The notes: generated by a model from the letters alone, not told the origin. Positions 1 to 6,683 are shown, counted from the stretch's first letter. The stretch: DNA of 8,159 nucleotides from Hyphomicrobiales bacterium (GCA_003558415.1 PWLT01000041.1:1-8159); one strand, 5' to 3'. Program-made: numbers and translations.

Positions 1-423
1 ATCAAAGACGATGGCGCAGGGATTGCGCAGCGCCCAGGGCAGGATGCCCTCCTGAAACACGGTGACCTGCTTGCCGTCGACCAGCTTGATCGCGTCCTTG
101 CCGATCAGGTCGATGCGGCTGATATGGCTGTCGAGATTGACGCGCACCGTGGGCCAGTTGAGCCGGGCCGCGACCTGCTCGATATGGGTGGACTTGCCGG
201 TGCCGTGATAGCCCTGGATCATCACCCGGCGGTTGTACTGGAACCCCGCCAGGATGGCGAGCGTGGTGTCGGGATCGAACTTGTAGGTCGGGTCGAGATC
301 CGGCACACGCTCGCTGCCTTCGGCAAAGCCGCGCACCGTCATGTCGCTGTCGATGCCGAAAACCTCGCGCACCGAGATATCCTCGGTCGGTTTCGCGGGG
401 GTATCCTTGGTTCCGTCGGCCAT
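1..423 (-). CDS. cobS: Cobaltochelatase subunit CobS, N-terminal part (runs off left edge)
   Basis: The 141 visible residues are the N-terminal part of the AAA+ subunit of aerobic cobaltochelatase. With CobT and CobN it inserts cobalt into hydrogenobyrinic acid a,c-diamide, using ATP, in vitamin B12 synthesis in the cytoplasm. A Walker A loop, GYHGTGKST, lies at residues 71-79, and the sequence stops at the edge just as Walker B begins (ALRNPCAIVFD, 131-141). The segment between them (VNLDSHISRIDLIGKD) fits CobS. Family members are about 330 residues, so over half is missing. The ATG at 423 has an AGG 6 nt upstream and gives the expected N-terminus. The gap to pmtA is 119 nt and holds no T-rich hairpin terminator, so cobS may be read with the upstream operon. 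A poor promoter-like pair (TTGCAC, 17 nt, CACATA) also lies in the gap, so it may have its own promoter. cobT would be expected beyond the left edge; this is inference. Confidence 0.93.
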   Translation of the reverse strand, partial: MADGTKDTPAKPTEDISVREVFGIDSDMTVRGFAEGSERVPDLDPTYKFDPDTTLAILAGFQYNRRVMIQGYHGTGKSTHIEQVAARLNWPTVRVNLDSHISRIDLIGKDAIKLVDGKQVTVFQEGILPWALRNPCAIVFD

Positions 424-542
424 CTCGATCCTCGTCTCCGGCACGCCGCGCGGGCGCGCATTCCGTTCAGCCGCGCCTATGTGAAACATATCGTGCATGC
501 GTGCAAGGGGAAGGCATGGGCCGTTCTTCGCCGGCCGCCCCC

Positions 543-1160
543 TTACCCGGACTTGACGAAGCGCAGCAGCGTGAACATGCCGAAGGGGGGATAGGCGGTT
601 TCGTCCTTCAACTCCAGTCCGGGCGCGCCCATGATGCGTTCCTTGCGGAAATCCGAATGCCAGCCCAGCAGGTTCGCGAACGGTGCGAAGACGCGTTCCA
701 GCCAGGCCAGAAACCCGCGGTCGCGGGCAAAGTGATTGAGGATCACGACCTCGCCGCCCGGCTTGCACACCCGCGCCATCTCGGCGATCACGCGCTCGGG
801 CTCGGGCACGACCGAAACCAGATACATCCCCACCACCGTGTCGAAGGCGGCATCGGGATAATCCAGCTCGCGCGCGTCCATCTGGCGCAGATCCTCGACA
901 CCCTCCAGCCCCAGCCGTTCGACCTTGTCCTGCGCCTTGGCGAGCATCTCGTGCGAGTAGTCCATGCCGGTGATGCGCAGATGCTTTGCGTATTCGGGCA
1001 GGGTGAGCCCGGTGCCCACGCCCACCTCCAGAACGCTGCCGGAGCGGGTGTTGACATACTCCACCGCCCGGCGCCGACCGGGGCGGGTGATGCGCCCGAA
1101 TGTGTGGTCATAGATCGGGGCCCAGCGTCTGTAGCTGCTGCCCACGGCTTCGGCTTCCAT
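543..1160 (-). CDS. pmtA: Phosphatidylethanolamine N-methyltransferase (Rhodobacter type)
   Basis: This is a 205-residue class I SAM-dependent methyltransferase. The SAM-binding glycine motif VLEVGVGTG is at residues 43-51, followed by the acidic residue of strand 2 (GMDYS, D67). FDTVVGMYLVSVVPEP (106-121) and the strand 5 motif VVILNHF (138-144) match the small UbiE-like Rhodobacter family that methylates phosphatidylethanolamine up to three times to phosphatidylcholine. That family is unrelated in sequence to rhizobial Pmt. Its length matches the roughly 200-residue family. It lies 40 nt downstream of pssA and in the same operon as psd, whose product makes its substrate, which strongly supports lipid methylation over an anonymous methyltransferase. 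The ATG at 1160 follows AAAGGAG with a 6-nt spacer. No membrane segment is clear, so it probably acts at the cytoplasmic face as a peripheral protein (inferred). The alternative is an uncharacterised UbiE-like methyltransferase. Confidence 0.87.
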   Translation of the reverse strand: MEAEAVGSSYRRWAPIYDHTFGRITRPGRRRAVEYVNTRSGSVLEVGVGTGLTLPEYAKHLRITGMDYSHEMLAKAQDKVERLGLEGVEDLRQMDARELDYPDAAFDTVVGMYLVSVVPEPERVIAEMARVCKPGGEVVILNHFARDRGFLAWLERVFAPFANLLGWHSDFRKERIMGAPGLELKDETAYPPFGMFTLLRFVKSG

Positions 1161-1200
1161 TCATGGCTCCTTTCTGCCGGCGCTGCCGGTCAAGTGGCCT

Positions 1201-1950
1201 TCAGTCGCGCCGCCGCGCAGCGATCCGGCGACATGCGAGGGTGAACATCCAGGCCAGGATGCCTGCATAGACGAGAGTGAGGGCCACCATCAACAGCCAG
1301 AAGCTCGCGAAGATGGCGCCGACCACCAAGGCCCCCCCGATCAGCACCCAGCGCGCCCGCTCGCGCGGGATGCGCAGCGATTTGGGCGAGGGGGTGCGCA
1401 GACGGCTGATCATCAGCACCCCCACGAGCGCCAGATACACCGCAACCGGCAACGCCTGCGCGCGCAGATCGACCAGCCCCGCAAGCGTCATGAACACCGG
1501 CAGCAGCGCAAGCATCGCGCCGGCGGGGGCGGGCACGCCGATGAAATGCTCGCGCCCGGCGGGTGGCGGGGCGTTGCGATGGACGTTGAAGCGCGCGAGC
1601 CGCAGGCAGCAGCAGATCACGAAGACCAGCACGAAGACCCAGCCGATCCCGGGCGCGCCGGACATGGCGAACTGATAGACCAGCACGCCCGGGGCCACGC
1701 CGAAGCAGACGAAATCGGACAGCGTGTCGAGCTCGGCGCCGAAATTGCTGATCGCCCGCAGCCGCCGCGCCACGAGTCCGTCGAGCCCGTCCACGACCGC
1801 CGCAACCACGATCAGCGCCGTGGCGATCGCGAACTGCCCCTCGAAGACGAATCGGATCGCGGTGAGCCCCGCACCAAGCCCGAAAATGGTGACCAGATTG
1901 GGCAGCAACTGGACGATGGACAGTGAGTCGCGGGTGCGCAGGCGCGGCAT
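1201..1950 (-). CDS. pssA: CDP-diacylglycerol--serine O-phosphatidyltransferase (type II)
   Basis: This 249-residue multi-pass inner-membrane enzyme transfers the phosphatidyl group from CDP-diacylglycerol to L-serine, giving phosphatidylserine and CMP. The CDP-alcohol phosphatidyltransferase signature DxxDGxxARx8Gx3Dx3D is complete: D54, D57, G58, A61, R62, G71, D75 and D79. CLRLARFN (115-122) and FIGVPAPAGA (136-145) are characteristic of bacterial type II PssA and distinguish it from phosphatidylglycerophosphate synthase. Hydrophobic stretches near 15-35, 40-54, 82-114, 143-160, 168-182 and 202-238 fit the usual membrane bundle. The ATG at 1950 lies only 3 nt past the psd stop. Its Shine-Dalgarno sequence (GGGAGA, 8 nt upstream) sits inside the end of psd, so the two are probably translationally coupled. 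The C-terminus is arginine-rich (RRIAARRRD), consistent with a cytoplasmic tail. Confidence 0.94.
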   Translation of the reverse strand: MPRLRTRDSLSIVQLLPNLVTIFGLGAGLTAIRFVFEGQFAIATALIVVAAVVDGLDGLVARRLRAISNFGAELDTLSDFVCFGVAPGVLVYQFAMSGAPGIGWVFVLVFVICCCLRLARFNVHRNAPPPAGREHFIGVPAPAGAMLALLPVFMTLAGLVDLRAQALPVAVYLALVGVLMISRLRTPSPKSLRIPRERARWVLIGGALVVGAIFASFWLLMVALTLVYAGILAWMFTLACRRIAARRRD

Positions 1951-1953
1951 CGA

Positions 1954-2652
1954 TCAGATCTCCCGTCCCGGGCGGGCGGGCTCGCCGCCTTGGAGATCGG
2001 CAAGCACCGTCTCCCCGGCAACCATCGTCTGCCCCTCGGAGATGAGCGGCGCAACGCCCTGCGGCAGATACACGTCGAGGCGTGAGCCGAAGCGGATCAT
2101 CCCGAAGCGTTCCCCTGTCGCCAGCTCGGCACCCTGCGACACCTCGCACAGGATGCGCCGCGCCACCAGCCCCGCGATCTGCACCACCGCGAGCGCGCGG
2201 CCATCCTCCAGGGTCAGCACCAGCCCGTTGCGTTCGTTATGCTCGCTGGCCTTGTCGAGCGAGGCGTTGAAGAACCGCCCCGGACGGTAGGCGATGCGCG
2301 CCACCTGCCCGGCCACGGGCGCGCGGTTCACATGGCAGTTGAAGACATTCATGAAGATGCTGACCCGGGTGAGCGCCTCGGCGCCCATTTCCAGTTCCGG
2401 CGGCGGCGCGGCGGGTTCGATGGAGGAGACGACCCCATCGGCCGGGCTGACCACCAGCCCCGCGCGCTGAGGCACAACGCGCACGGGGTCGCGGAAGAAA
2501 TAGTAGCACCATATCGTGAGCCCCACGCCGACCCAGCCCAGCGGCGCCCAGATCAGGAACAGGATCAGCGTCACCACCGCGAAGATGGCGAGGAATTTGA
2601 GGCCTTCGCGGTGGATCGGCATGATCACCGCTGACATCATGGGGGCCGACAT
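1954..2652 (-). CDS. psd: Phosphatidylserine decarboxylase (short PSD-A type proenzyme)
   Basis: This 232-residue proenzyme decarboxylates phosphatidylserine to phosphatidylethanolamine at the inner membrane. Residues about 17-50 form a hydrophobic hairpin that would anchor the protein. [12 protein letters not shown] (50-61), VSPADGVV (68-75) and [16 protein letters not shown] (100-115) are conserved family blocks. The self-cleavage site is FGS (G189-S190) in [11 protein letters not shown]; cleavage would leave a large beta chain and a small alpha chain with a pyruvoyl group derived from S190. The length suits the short, soluble-like form rather than the roughly 320-residue E. coli type. The ATG at 2652 was chosen because GGGAGA lies 6 nt upstream; ATGs at codons 5, 6 and 11 lack this. 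It begins 23 nt after the J-domain gene and its stop is 3 nt before pssA, so it sits mid-operon. Its product is the expected substrate of the nearby PmtA. Confidence 0.94.
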   Translation of the reverse strand: MSAPMMSAVIMPIHREGLKFLAIFAVVTLILFLIWAPLGWVGVGLTIWCYYFFRDPVRVVPQRAGLVVSPADGVVSSIEPAAPPPELEMGAEALTRVSIFMNVFNCHVNRAPVAGQVARIAYRPGRFFNASLDKASEHNERNGLVLTLEDGRALAVVQIAGLVARRILCEVSQGAELATGERFGMIRFGSRLDVYLPQGVAPLISEGQTMVAGETVLADLQGGEPARPGREI

Positions 2653-2675
2653 CGGCGCTCTCCCGGTGTGAGTGA

Positions 2676-3308
2676 TCAGTCGCGGAAGTTGCGGCTTTCC
2701 TTGATCTGGTCCCAGGCCCAGACGACTTCCTGCAGCCGCTCCTCATCGGCGCGGTCACCGGCATTCATGTCCGGGTGCAGATCCTTGACCAGGCTCTTGT
2801 ACTGGCGCCGCACCTCGGCGCGCGACCAGTGATCGCGCGCATCCAGAATCTCCAGCGCGCGGCGTTCGGTCGGCGGCAGGCGGCGGGTTCCGGTGATCGA
2901 CTTGCCGGGGTTGCGCGTGGCGTTCTCGCCCAGCAACTCGTGCGGATCCTCGATGCCCAGCCGCGCCCAGGCCCGGCTTTCCTTTCCCGAGCCGCCGAAG
3001 GGGCGTGTGGCACGGCCCCAGACCCGTTCGTGTTCGTGGGTTTCGAGGATCTCCTCGTCGCTCTGCCCCGAGAAGTAGTTCCATTTCAGATTGTACTCGC
3101 GCACATGGTCCTTGCAGAACCAGTAATAGTCATCAAGCACGTCGGGCGATTTGGGGGCGCGGTACTGCCCGCGTTCGGTGCAGCCCGGGTGCTCGCATTG
3201 GCGCGTCGAGGTCTCGAAGGCGCCCGACATGCCGCGCCGACCGCGCGTGCGCCGCTTCTTGTCGGCACTCACCCGGATATCGAAGTCAAAGGGAGACCCT
3301 TTTGTCAT
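2676..3308 (-). CDS. J-domain protein with N-terminal Cys/His cluster
   Basis: This 210-residue protein has a J domain at its C-terminus, unlike DnaJ where it is first. The J domain spans about 150-205, with helix [18 protein letters not shown], the HPD motif at 178-180 that stimulates DnaK/Hsp70 ATPase, and a final helix ending in [10 protein letters not shown]. There is no Gly/Phe linker or CxxCxGxG zinc repeat. Instead the N-terminal half has C38, C43, C65 and H68 (QCEHPGC and WFCKDH), spaced like a small metal site, followed by a conserved-looking WNYFSG segment (76-81). The first 27 residues are basic and probably disordered. I recognise it as the alphaproteobacterial J-domain family usually found beside BolA and cobS; its client is unknown to me. 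The ATG at 3308 follows a GAGGTAGGAG run. It heads the psd-pssA-pmtA operon and is divergent from bolA. It could be an Hsp70 cochaperone with a specific client (inferred). Confidence 0.88.
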   Translation of the reverse strand: MTKGSPFDFDIRVSADKKRRTRGRRGMSGAFETSTRQCEHPGCTERGQYRAPKSPDVLDDYYWFCKDHVREYNLKWNYFSGQSDEEILETHEHERVWGRATRPFGGSGKESRAWARLGIEDPHELLGENATRNPGKSITGTRRLPPTERRALEILDARDHWSRAEVRRQYKSLVKDLHPDMNAGDRADEERLQEVVWAWDQIKESRNFRD

Positions 3309-3398
3309 GCGCTCCTACCTCTGCCGCTGCGGCCCTTTCCGACTCGGAGCAGGCAGTTTAGAGTTTTCGACGGATCAATGAAGGGGTTGACAGCAAAA
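3309..3398. promoter_or_regulatory. Divergent control region between J-domain gene and bolA
   Basis: This 69-90 nt gap (depending on the BolA start) must hold promoters for both directions. It is clearly richer in A and T than its surroundings around 3353-3382. On the plus strand TTTCCG, 17 nt, TAGAGT is a weak sigma-70-like pair. On the minus strand TAAACT (about 3356-3361) could be a -10 box but lacks a good -35 partner. Boxes match consensus poorly, so only the region is supported, not exact sites. Confidence 0.4.
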
Positions 3399-3656
3399 AT
3401 GGGTGTGACCGAGGAAATCCGCAACCGTCTGGAGGCGGCTTTCGCCCCGCGCGAGCTGGATGTGGTGGATGACAGCGAGTCCCATCGCGGCCATGCCGGC
3501 TGGCGCGAGGGAGGTGAGACGCATTTCCTCGTCACGATCCGCTCCGATTCATTCGCAGGCATGAGCCGAATCGCGCGCCACCGGGCCGTGCATGCGGCGC
3601 TGGGCCGCGATCTGGTCGGGCGCATTCACGCGCTGGGGCTGACCGTCGAGGAATGA
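3399..3656 (+). CDS. BolA family protein
   Basis: This small BolA-like protein is 85 residues from this start. BolA proteins pair with monothiol glutaredoxins around a [2Fe-2S] cluster and act in iron-sulfur trafficking; some bind DNA. Visible family marks are the LDVVDDSESHRGHAGW stretch (roughly 20-35), THFLV (41-45), and FAGMSRIARHR ending in the invariant RHR (R60, H61, R62), whose histidine is a cluster ligand in the family. It has no cysteine, so it is not a cysteine-ligand subtype. Start: an in-frame ATG at 3378 would add seven residues (MKGLTAK). I prefer 3399 because MGVTEEIRNRLEAAF lines up with family N-termini, but neither ATG has a good Shine-Dalgarno sequence (AAGGGG is 12 nt before 3399). 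It is divergent from the J-domain gene and converges on the DUF4177-like gene with 3 nt between stops. Confidence 0.9.
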   Translation: MGVTEEIRNRLEAAFAPRELDVVDDSESHRGHAGWREGGETHFLVTIRSDSFAGMSRIARHRAVHAALGRDLVGRIHALGLTVEE

Positions 3657-3668
3657 GCGCTACCGCTC
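3655..3668. repeat. Small inverted repeat over convergent stop codons
   Basis: GAGCG (3655-3659) and CGCTC (3664-3668) pair around a 4-nt loop. The stem overlaps the bolA TGA and the TAG of the opposing gene. There is no T tract on either side, so it is at best a weak transcription barrier. Similar GAGCGC-containing symmetry occurs at the other convergent junction, near 7040. Confidence 0.35.
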
Positions 3669-4220
3669 CCCGCCATCGGGCTTGCGCGACGCGGTGAGCG
3701 GCGCCGCGCCTGAGGGTTTCGCCTCCTGATCGTCGAGTGACAGCGAGAGCCGCCGCGTCGGCTCGGACGTCACGGATTTCTCGGCGCGCAGCACGGGCTC
3801 CCTGGCGGGTGTGTCCGGGCCATTCGGCCGGGGCGGCGGCGAATCGCTGCCCGTCAACGGCGGCTCGGATGGCTCGGGCCGTGGCTCACCAATGCCTGCC
3901 GGTTCGGCGGCCGGCGCGGCTGGCGGGATCGGGTCTGCGCGCGCGTCCGGGGCCGGCGCGGCCGGCTGTTCTGCCTGCGCTCCGGGCAGCGCGCGGCGGA
4001 ACACGAACACCGATTGCTGGCTTGTCGTGGAGCCGCGCAGAAATCCCTTCTTTTCCTCGCAGGGCAGGGTTTCGGCGCGCATGAACTCCCAGCCATCCGC
4101 GGCCATCTCGTTCATCAGCGCGCTCACGCCGTGGGCGAAGCGCTCGCCGGTGCTCTTGAGCCCCTTGATCTTCTCCGCCCGCGCCGGCGCAGGCATCACC
4201 TTGTATTCGTAACGCTGCAA
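3660..4220 (-). CDS. DUF4177-like protein with Pro/Ala-rich tail, TTG start
   Basis: This protein of unknown function is 186 residues from the proposed start. Residues 1-77 (MQRYEYKVMPAPARAEK..., DGWEFMRAETLPCEE, QQSVFVFRRAL) resemble small DUF4177-type domains, whose core is a YEYKV strand, a helix with MNEMAADGWE, and an FVFRR strand. Residues 80-150 are mostly Pro, Ala, Glu and Gly and are probably disordered. The C-terminus (151-186) has RRLSLSLDD and a basic end. The start is a TTG at 4220: AAGGAAGGA precedes it with a 7-nt spacer, and MQRYEYKV is the usual N-terminus of such proteins. Reading back to the ATG at 4298 would add 26 residues with no family support. There is no signal peptide or membrane segment, so it is probably cytoplasmic. 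It lies 142 nt downstream of gatB on the same strand and may be read with it. Confidence 0.78.
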   Translation of the reverse strand: MQRYEYKVMPAPARAEKIKGLKSTGERFAHGVSALMNEMAADGWEFMRAETLPCEEKKGFLRGSTTSQQSVFVFRRALPGAQAEQPAAPAPDARADPIPPAAPAAEPAGIGEPRPEPSEPPLTGSDSPPPRPNGPDTPAREPVLRAEKSVTSEPTRRLSLSLDDQEAKPSGAAPLTASRKPDGGER

Positions 4221-4236
4221 TGGGCTGTCCTTCCTT
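4218..4236 (-). promoter_or_regulatory. Shine-Dalgarno and TTG start of the DUF4177-like gene
   Basis: On the minus strand AAGGAAGGA (4228-4236) stands 7 nt before TTG (4218-4220). It is one of the best ribosome sites in the window and decides the start, since the only in-frame upstream ATG (4298) lies far outside the conserved domain. Confidence 0.7.
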
Positions 4237-4289
4237 TGCGGGGCATACCGTGCCCCCCGTATGTGCGAGCGAATGCGCGAAATTGCAAC

Positions 4290-4312
4290 GCCGGGCAAGT
4301 CCCTCGCCCGGC
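4290..4312 (-). terminator. Hairpin downstream of gatB, possible weak terminator
   Basis: GCCGGGC (4290-4296) and GCCCGGC (4306-4312) form a perfect 7-bp GC stem with a 9-nt loop, 50 nt past the gatB stop. On the minus strand it is followed by GTTGCAATTTCG, which has only short T runs. It may attenuate transcription into the DUF4177-like gene or mark the 3' end of gatB mRNA; intrinsic termination is unproven. Confidence 0.35.
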
Positions 4313-4362
4313 CCGATCACCCCCGCGCGCGGCACTCCGCCTGTGCCAGAGCACCCCCCGGG

Positions 4363-5874
4363 TCAAAGCCCCAGCTTGGCGGTCACGATCTCGTTGACGG
4401 CCTTGGGATTGGCCTTGCCGCCGGTGGCCTTCATCACCTGGCCCACGAACCAGCCGGCAAGCTTGGGGTTGCTCTGCGCCTTCTCGACCTGCGCGGGGTT
4501 GGCGGCGATGATCTCGTCCACCGCCGATTCGATGGCCCCGGTGTCGGTGACCTGCCTCATGCCACGCTCCTCGACGATCTGCGCCGGATCGCCGCCCTCG
4601 GTCCACAGGATCTCGAAGAGATCCTTGGCAATCTTGCCCGAGATGTCCCCCTTGCCGATCAAGTCGAGCACACCGCCCAGCTGCGCGGCCGTCACGGGGC
4701 TGTCGGTGATGCCCAGCCCCTCCTTGTTGAGCCGGCCGAAGAGTTCGTTGATCACCCAGTTGGCCGCCTGCTTGCCGTCACGGCCCTGCGCCACCGCCTC
4801 GAAAAAGGCGGCATTCTCGACCTCGGCGGTGAGCACCCCGGCATCGTATTCGGTCACGCCGTAATCGCGGATGAAACGCGCCTTCTTCTCGTCGGGCAGC
4901 TCGGGCAGGCTGTCGCGGATACCGTCGACCCAGTCCTGCTCGATCTCCAGCGGCAGAAGGTCGGGGCAGGGGAAGTAGCGGTAATCATGCGCCTCTTCCT
5001 TGGAGCGCATGGAGCGCGTCTCGCCCCGGTCGGGGTCGTAGAGGCGGGTTTCCTGCACGACCTTGCCGCCATCCTCAAGGATGGCGATCTGGCGCCGCGC
5101 CTCGAACTCGATCGCCTGCTGGATGAAACGCATGGAGTTCATGTTCTTGATCTCGCAGCGCGTGCCCAGATGGCTGAAATCCTGGGTCTCCTGATAGCGC
5201 TCGTAATCGCCCGGGCGGCACACGCTGACATTGACATCGGCGCGCAGATTGCCCGACTGCATGTTGCCCTCGCAGGTGCCCAGATACCGCATGATCTGGC
5301 GCAGCTTGGCGATATAGGCGGCGGCTTCCTCGGGGCCGCGCAGATCGGGGCGGCTGACGATCTCCATCAGCGCCACGCCCGTGCGGTTGAGATCGACGAA
5401 TGACATGGTCGGGTCCATGTCGTGGATCGACTTGCCCGCATCCTGCTCGACATGAATGCGCTCGATGCGCACGCGCCGCGCCACGCCCGGCCCCATATCC
5501 ACCAGCACCTCGCCCTCGCCCACCAGCGGGTGATAGAGCTGGCTGATCTGATAGCCCTGCGGAAGGTCGGGATAGAAATAGTTCTTGCGGTCAAACGCGC
5601 TGACCAGGTTGATCTGCGCCTTGAGCCCCAGACCGGTGCGCACCGCCTGCTCGATGCAGAACTCGTTGAGCACCGGCAGCATGCCGGGCATCGCCGCATC
5701 GACGAAGGAGACATTGGAATTGGGCTCGGCCCCGAATTCGGTCGATGCGCCGGAAAACAGCTTGGCCTTGCTGGCCACCTGTGCATGCACCTCCATGCCG
5801 ATCACCAGTTCCCAATCCTCGCGCGCCCCGGCGATGACCTTGGGGGCGGGTTCCTGATAGGCGAGATCGAGCAT
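4363..5874 (-). CDS. gatB: Asp-tRNA(Asn)/Glu-tRNA(Gln) amidotransferase subunit B
   Basis: This is the 503-residue B subunit of the GatCAB complex. It binds misacylated Glu-tRNA(Gln) or Asp-tRNA(Asn), phosphorylates the acyl group with ATP, and receives ammonia from GatA. The N-terminal catalytic domain begins [13 protein letters not shown] (21-33). It has [18 protein letters not shown] (95-112) and the GatB signature [19 protein letters not shown] (159-177), in which the usual proline-leucine is alanine-leucine. [16 protein letters not shown] (240-255) is the expected core block. The last 150 or so residues are the helical tail and YqeY-like domain that holds the tRNA, with [17 protein letters not shown] (474-490) near its end. 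The start at 5874 follows a perfect AAGGAGG (5882-5888) with a 7-nt spacer; a reading extending to 6027 has neither this nor family support. gatA and gatC are not in this window, so the complex is encoded at more than one locus or further away. Confidence 0.96.
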   Translation of the reverse strand: MLDLAYQEPAPKVIAGAREDWELVIGMEVHAQVASKAKLFSGASTEFGAEPNSNVSFVDAAMPGMLPVLNEFCIEQAVRTGLGLKAQINLVSAFDRKNYFYPDLPQGYQISQLYHPLVGEGEVLVDMGPGVARRVRIERIHVEQDAGKSIHDMDPTMSFVDLNRTGVALMEIVSRPDLRGPEEAAAYIAKLRQIMRYLGTCEGNMQSGNLRADVNVSVCRPGDYERYQETQDFSHLGTRCEIKNMNSMRFIQQAIEFEARRQIAILEDGGKVVQETRLYDPDRGETRSMRSKEEAHDYRYFPCPDLLPLEIEQDWVDGIRDSLPELPDEKKARFIRDYGVTEYDAGVLTAEVENAAFFEAVAQGRDGKQAANWVINELFGRLNKEGLGITDSPVTAAQLGGVLDLIGKGDISGKIAKDLFEILWTEGGDPAQIVEERGMRQVTDTGAIESAVDEIIAANPAQVEKAQSNPKLAGWFVGQVMKATGGKANPKAVNEIVTAKLGL

Positions 5875-5900
5875 GACGCGGCCTCCTTCATTCGTCCCGC

Positions 5901-5929
5901 TCTCTACGGCGATGCGGCGCGCCGGGCAA
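5901..5929 (-). promoter_or_regulatory. Candidate gatB promoter
   Basis: On the minus strand TTGCCC (5924-5929) and TAGAGA (5901-5906) are 17 nt apart, a sigma-70-like arrangement. Transcription would start near 5894, about 20 nt before the ATG, just leaving room for the AAGGAGG ribosome site. The matches to consensus are partial (4 of 6 and 3 of 6), so this is a prediction from spacing and position. Confidence 0.38.
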
Positions 5930-5950
5930 GGGGTGGCCCGCATCGCGCAC

Positions 5951-5966
5951 CGGCAAGACCTTGCCG
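5951..5966. repeat. Near-perfect inverted repeat in divergent gap
   Basis: CGGCAAG (5951-5957) and CTTGCCG (5960-5966) are exact reverse complements separated by 2 nt. It lies about 22 nt upstream of the candidate gatB -35 box and 103 nt before the transglycosylase start. The tight symmetry with almost no loop suits a protein-binding operator better than an RNA hairpin. No regulator is encoded nearby. Confidence 0.4.
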
Positions 5967-6068
5967 ATTTCCGCGCGCGCGCGCCCGCGCGGTTGCCCAC
6001 CCCGCGAATCCCTGCCACTTGCCGCAACGCCGGACGCCAAGGGCCGGTGAGCGGGACACGCTGATCTC

Positions 6069-6683
6069 ATGACAATGCGCGTATCAAGAGCCGTCATCGC
6101 ACTGGGCCTCGCGGCGGCCGTAACAACAGCAGGCTGCGCTGCCCCCGACGAGGCCACACGGAGCGCGAGCACCGCGATCCCCGTGATGCAATGGGACCAT
6201 CGCCCGGAGGCGCGGGACTGGACACTGTCGACCATGGACGCCATTGCCGATCACGGCACGGATCTCATCGAGACACCGCTGGCCGATGTCGAAACCTTCT
6301 GCCCCGAATACCATGCCGCCTCCGAAGCCGAGCGTCAGGCGTTCTGGACGGGTCTTTTCTCGGGGCTTGCGAAATTCGAGAGCACCTGGAACCCGCGGGC
6401 GGCGGGCGCGGGCGGGCGCTATCGCGGCCTGCTGCAGATCTTCCCTCAAACCGCCCAGTATCACGGCTGCGAGATCAACGGCGCGGGCGAGCTTTACGAG
6501 GGCGAGAAGAACCTGTCCTGCGCCGTGCGCATCGCCGCCACCGCGGTGGCGCGCGACGGCGTGGTGGCCGGTGAGCCCGGCAACTGGGGGGGCGTGGCCG
6601 CCGACTGGCCGCCGCTGCGCAACGCCTCCAAACGCGCCGAGATCGCGGCCTTCACCCGCAACCAGAGCTATTGCCAGGGCTGA
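6069..6683 (+). CDS. Lytic transglycosylase-like (SLT) lipoprotein
   Basis: This 204-residue exported protein probably cleaves peptidoglycan glycan strands. Residues 1-22 form a signal sequence (basic start, hydrophobic core VIALGLAAAVTTAG) ending at C23, a likely lipidation site; the -3 residue is Thr rather than Leu, so the lipobox is imperfect. The SLT domain covers about 90-170. LAKFESTWNP carries the presumed catalytic glutamate E104, followed by AGGRYRGLLQIFPQTAQYHGC, which corresponds to the GLMQ block of the fold. C78, C134, C151 and C202 could form two disulfides in the periplasm. NLSCAVRIAATAVARDGVV and a final FTRNQSYC segment match a rhodobacterial SLT-like family I recall. There is no LysM or other wall-binding domain. 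The ribosome site is weak (GCGGGA about 13 nt upstream); an ATG two codons later is possible. It is divergent from gatB and followed by 148 nt without a gene. Confidence 0.85.
   Translation: MTMRVSRAVIALGLAAAVTTAGCAAPDEATRSASTAIPVMQWDHRPEARDWTLSTMDAIADHGTDLIETPLADVETFCPEYHAASEAERQAFWTGLFSGLAKFESTWNPRAAGAGGRYRGLLQIFPQTAQYHGCEINGAGELYEGEKNLSCAVRIAATAVARDGVVAGEPGNWGGVAADWPPLRNASKRAEIAAFTRNQSYCQG

Noticed and set aside
519..536. GGCCG/CGGCC pairing between pmtA and cobS as a terminator
   Set aside because: Only 5 bp with an 8-nt loop and no T run on either strand, so termination is not supported.
1190..2149. 319-codon minus-strand frame overlapping pssA and the end of psd
   Set aside because: Its Arg/Ala/Gly-rich translation is the out-of-frame shadow of two motif-complete genes.
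3387..3392. TTGACA, a perfect -35 hexamer on the plus strand
   Set aside because: No -10-like sequence lies 16-18 nt downstream, and that region is inside bolA. Probably chance.
2775..3398. Long in-frame extension upstream of BolA
   Set aside because: This part is antisense to the J-domain gene. BolA proteins are about 80-100 residues, and the domain begins at the 3378 or 3399 ATG.
4261..5403. 380-codon open frame on the plus strand opposite gatB
   Set aside because: It lies antisense to a fully recognisable GatB, and its translation shows no family features. Long antisense frames are expected in GC-rich coding DNA.
5875..6027. 51-codon N-terminal extension of gatB
   Set aside because: It has no ribosome site and is Arg/Ala-rich. 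The ATG at 5874 has a perfect AAGGAGG and gives the normal 503-residue length.
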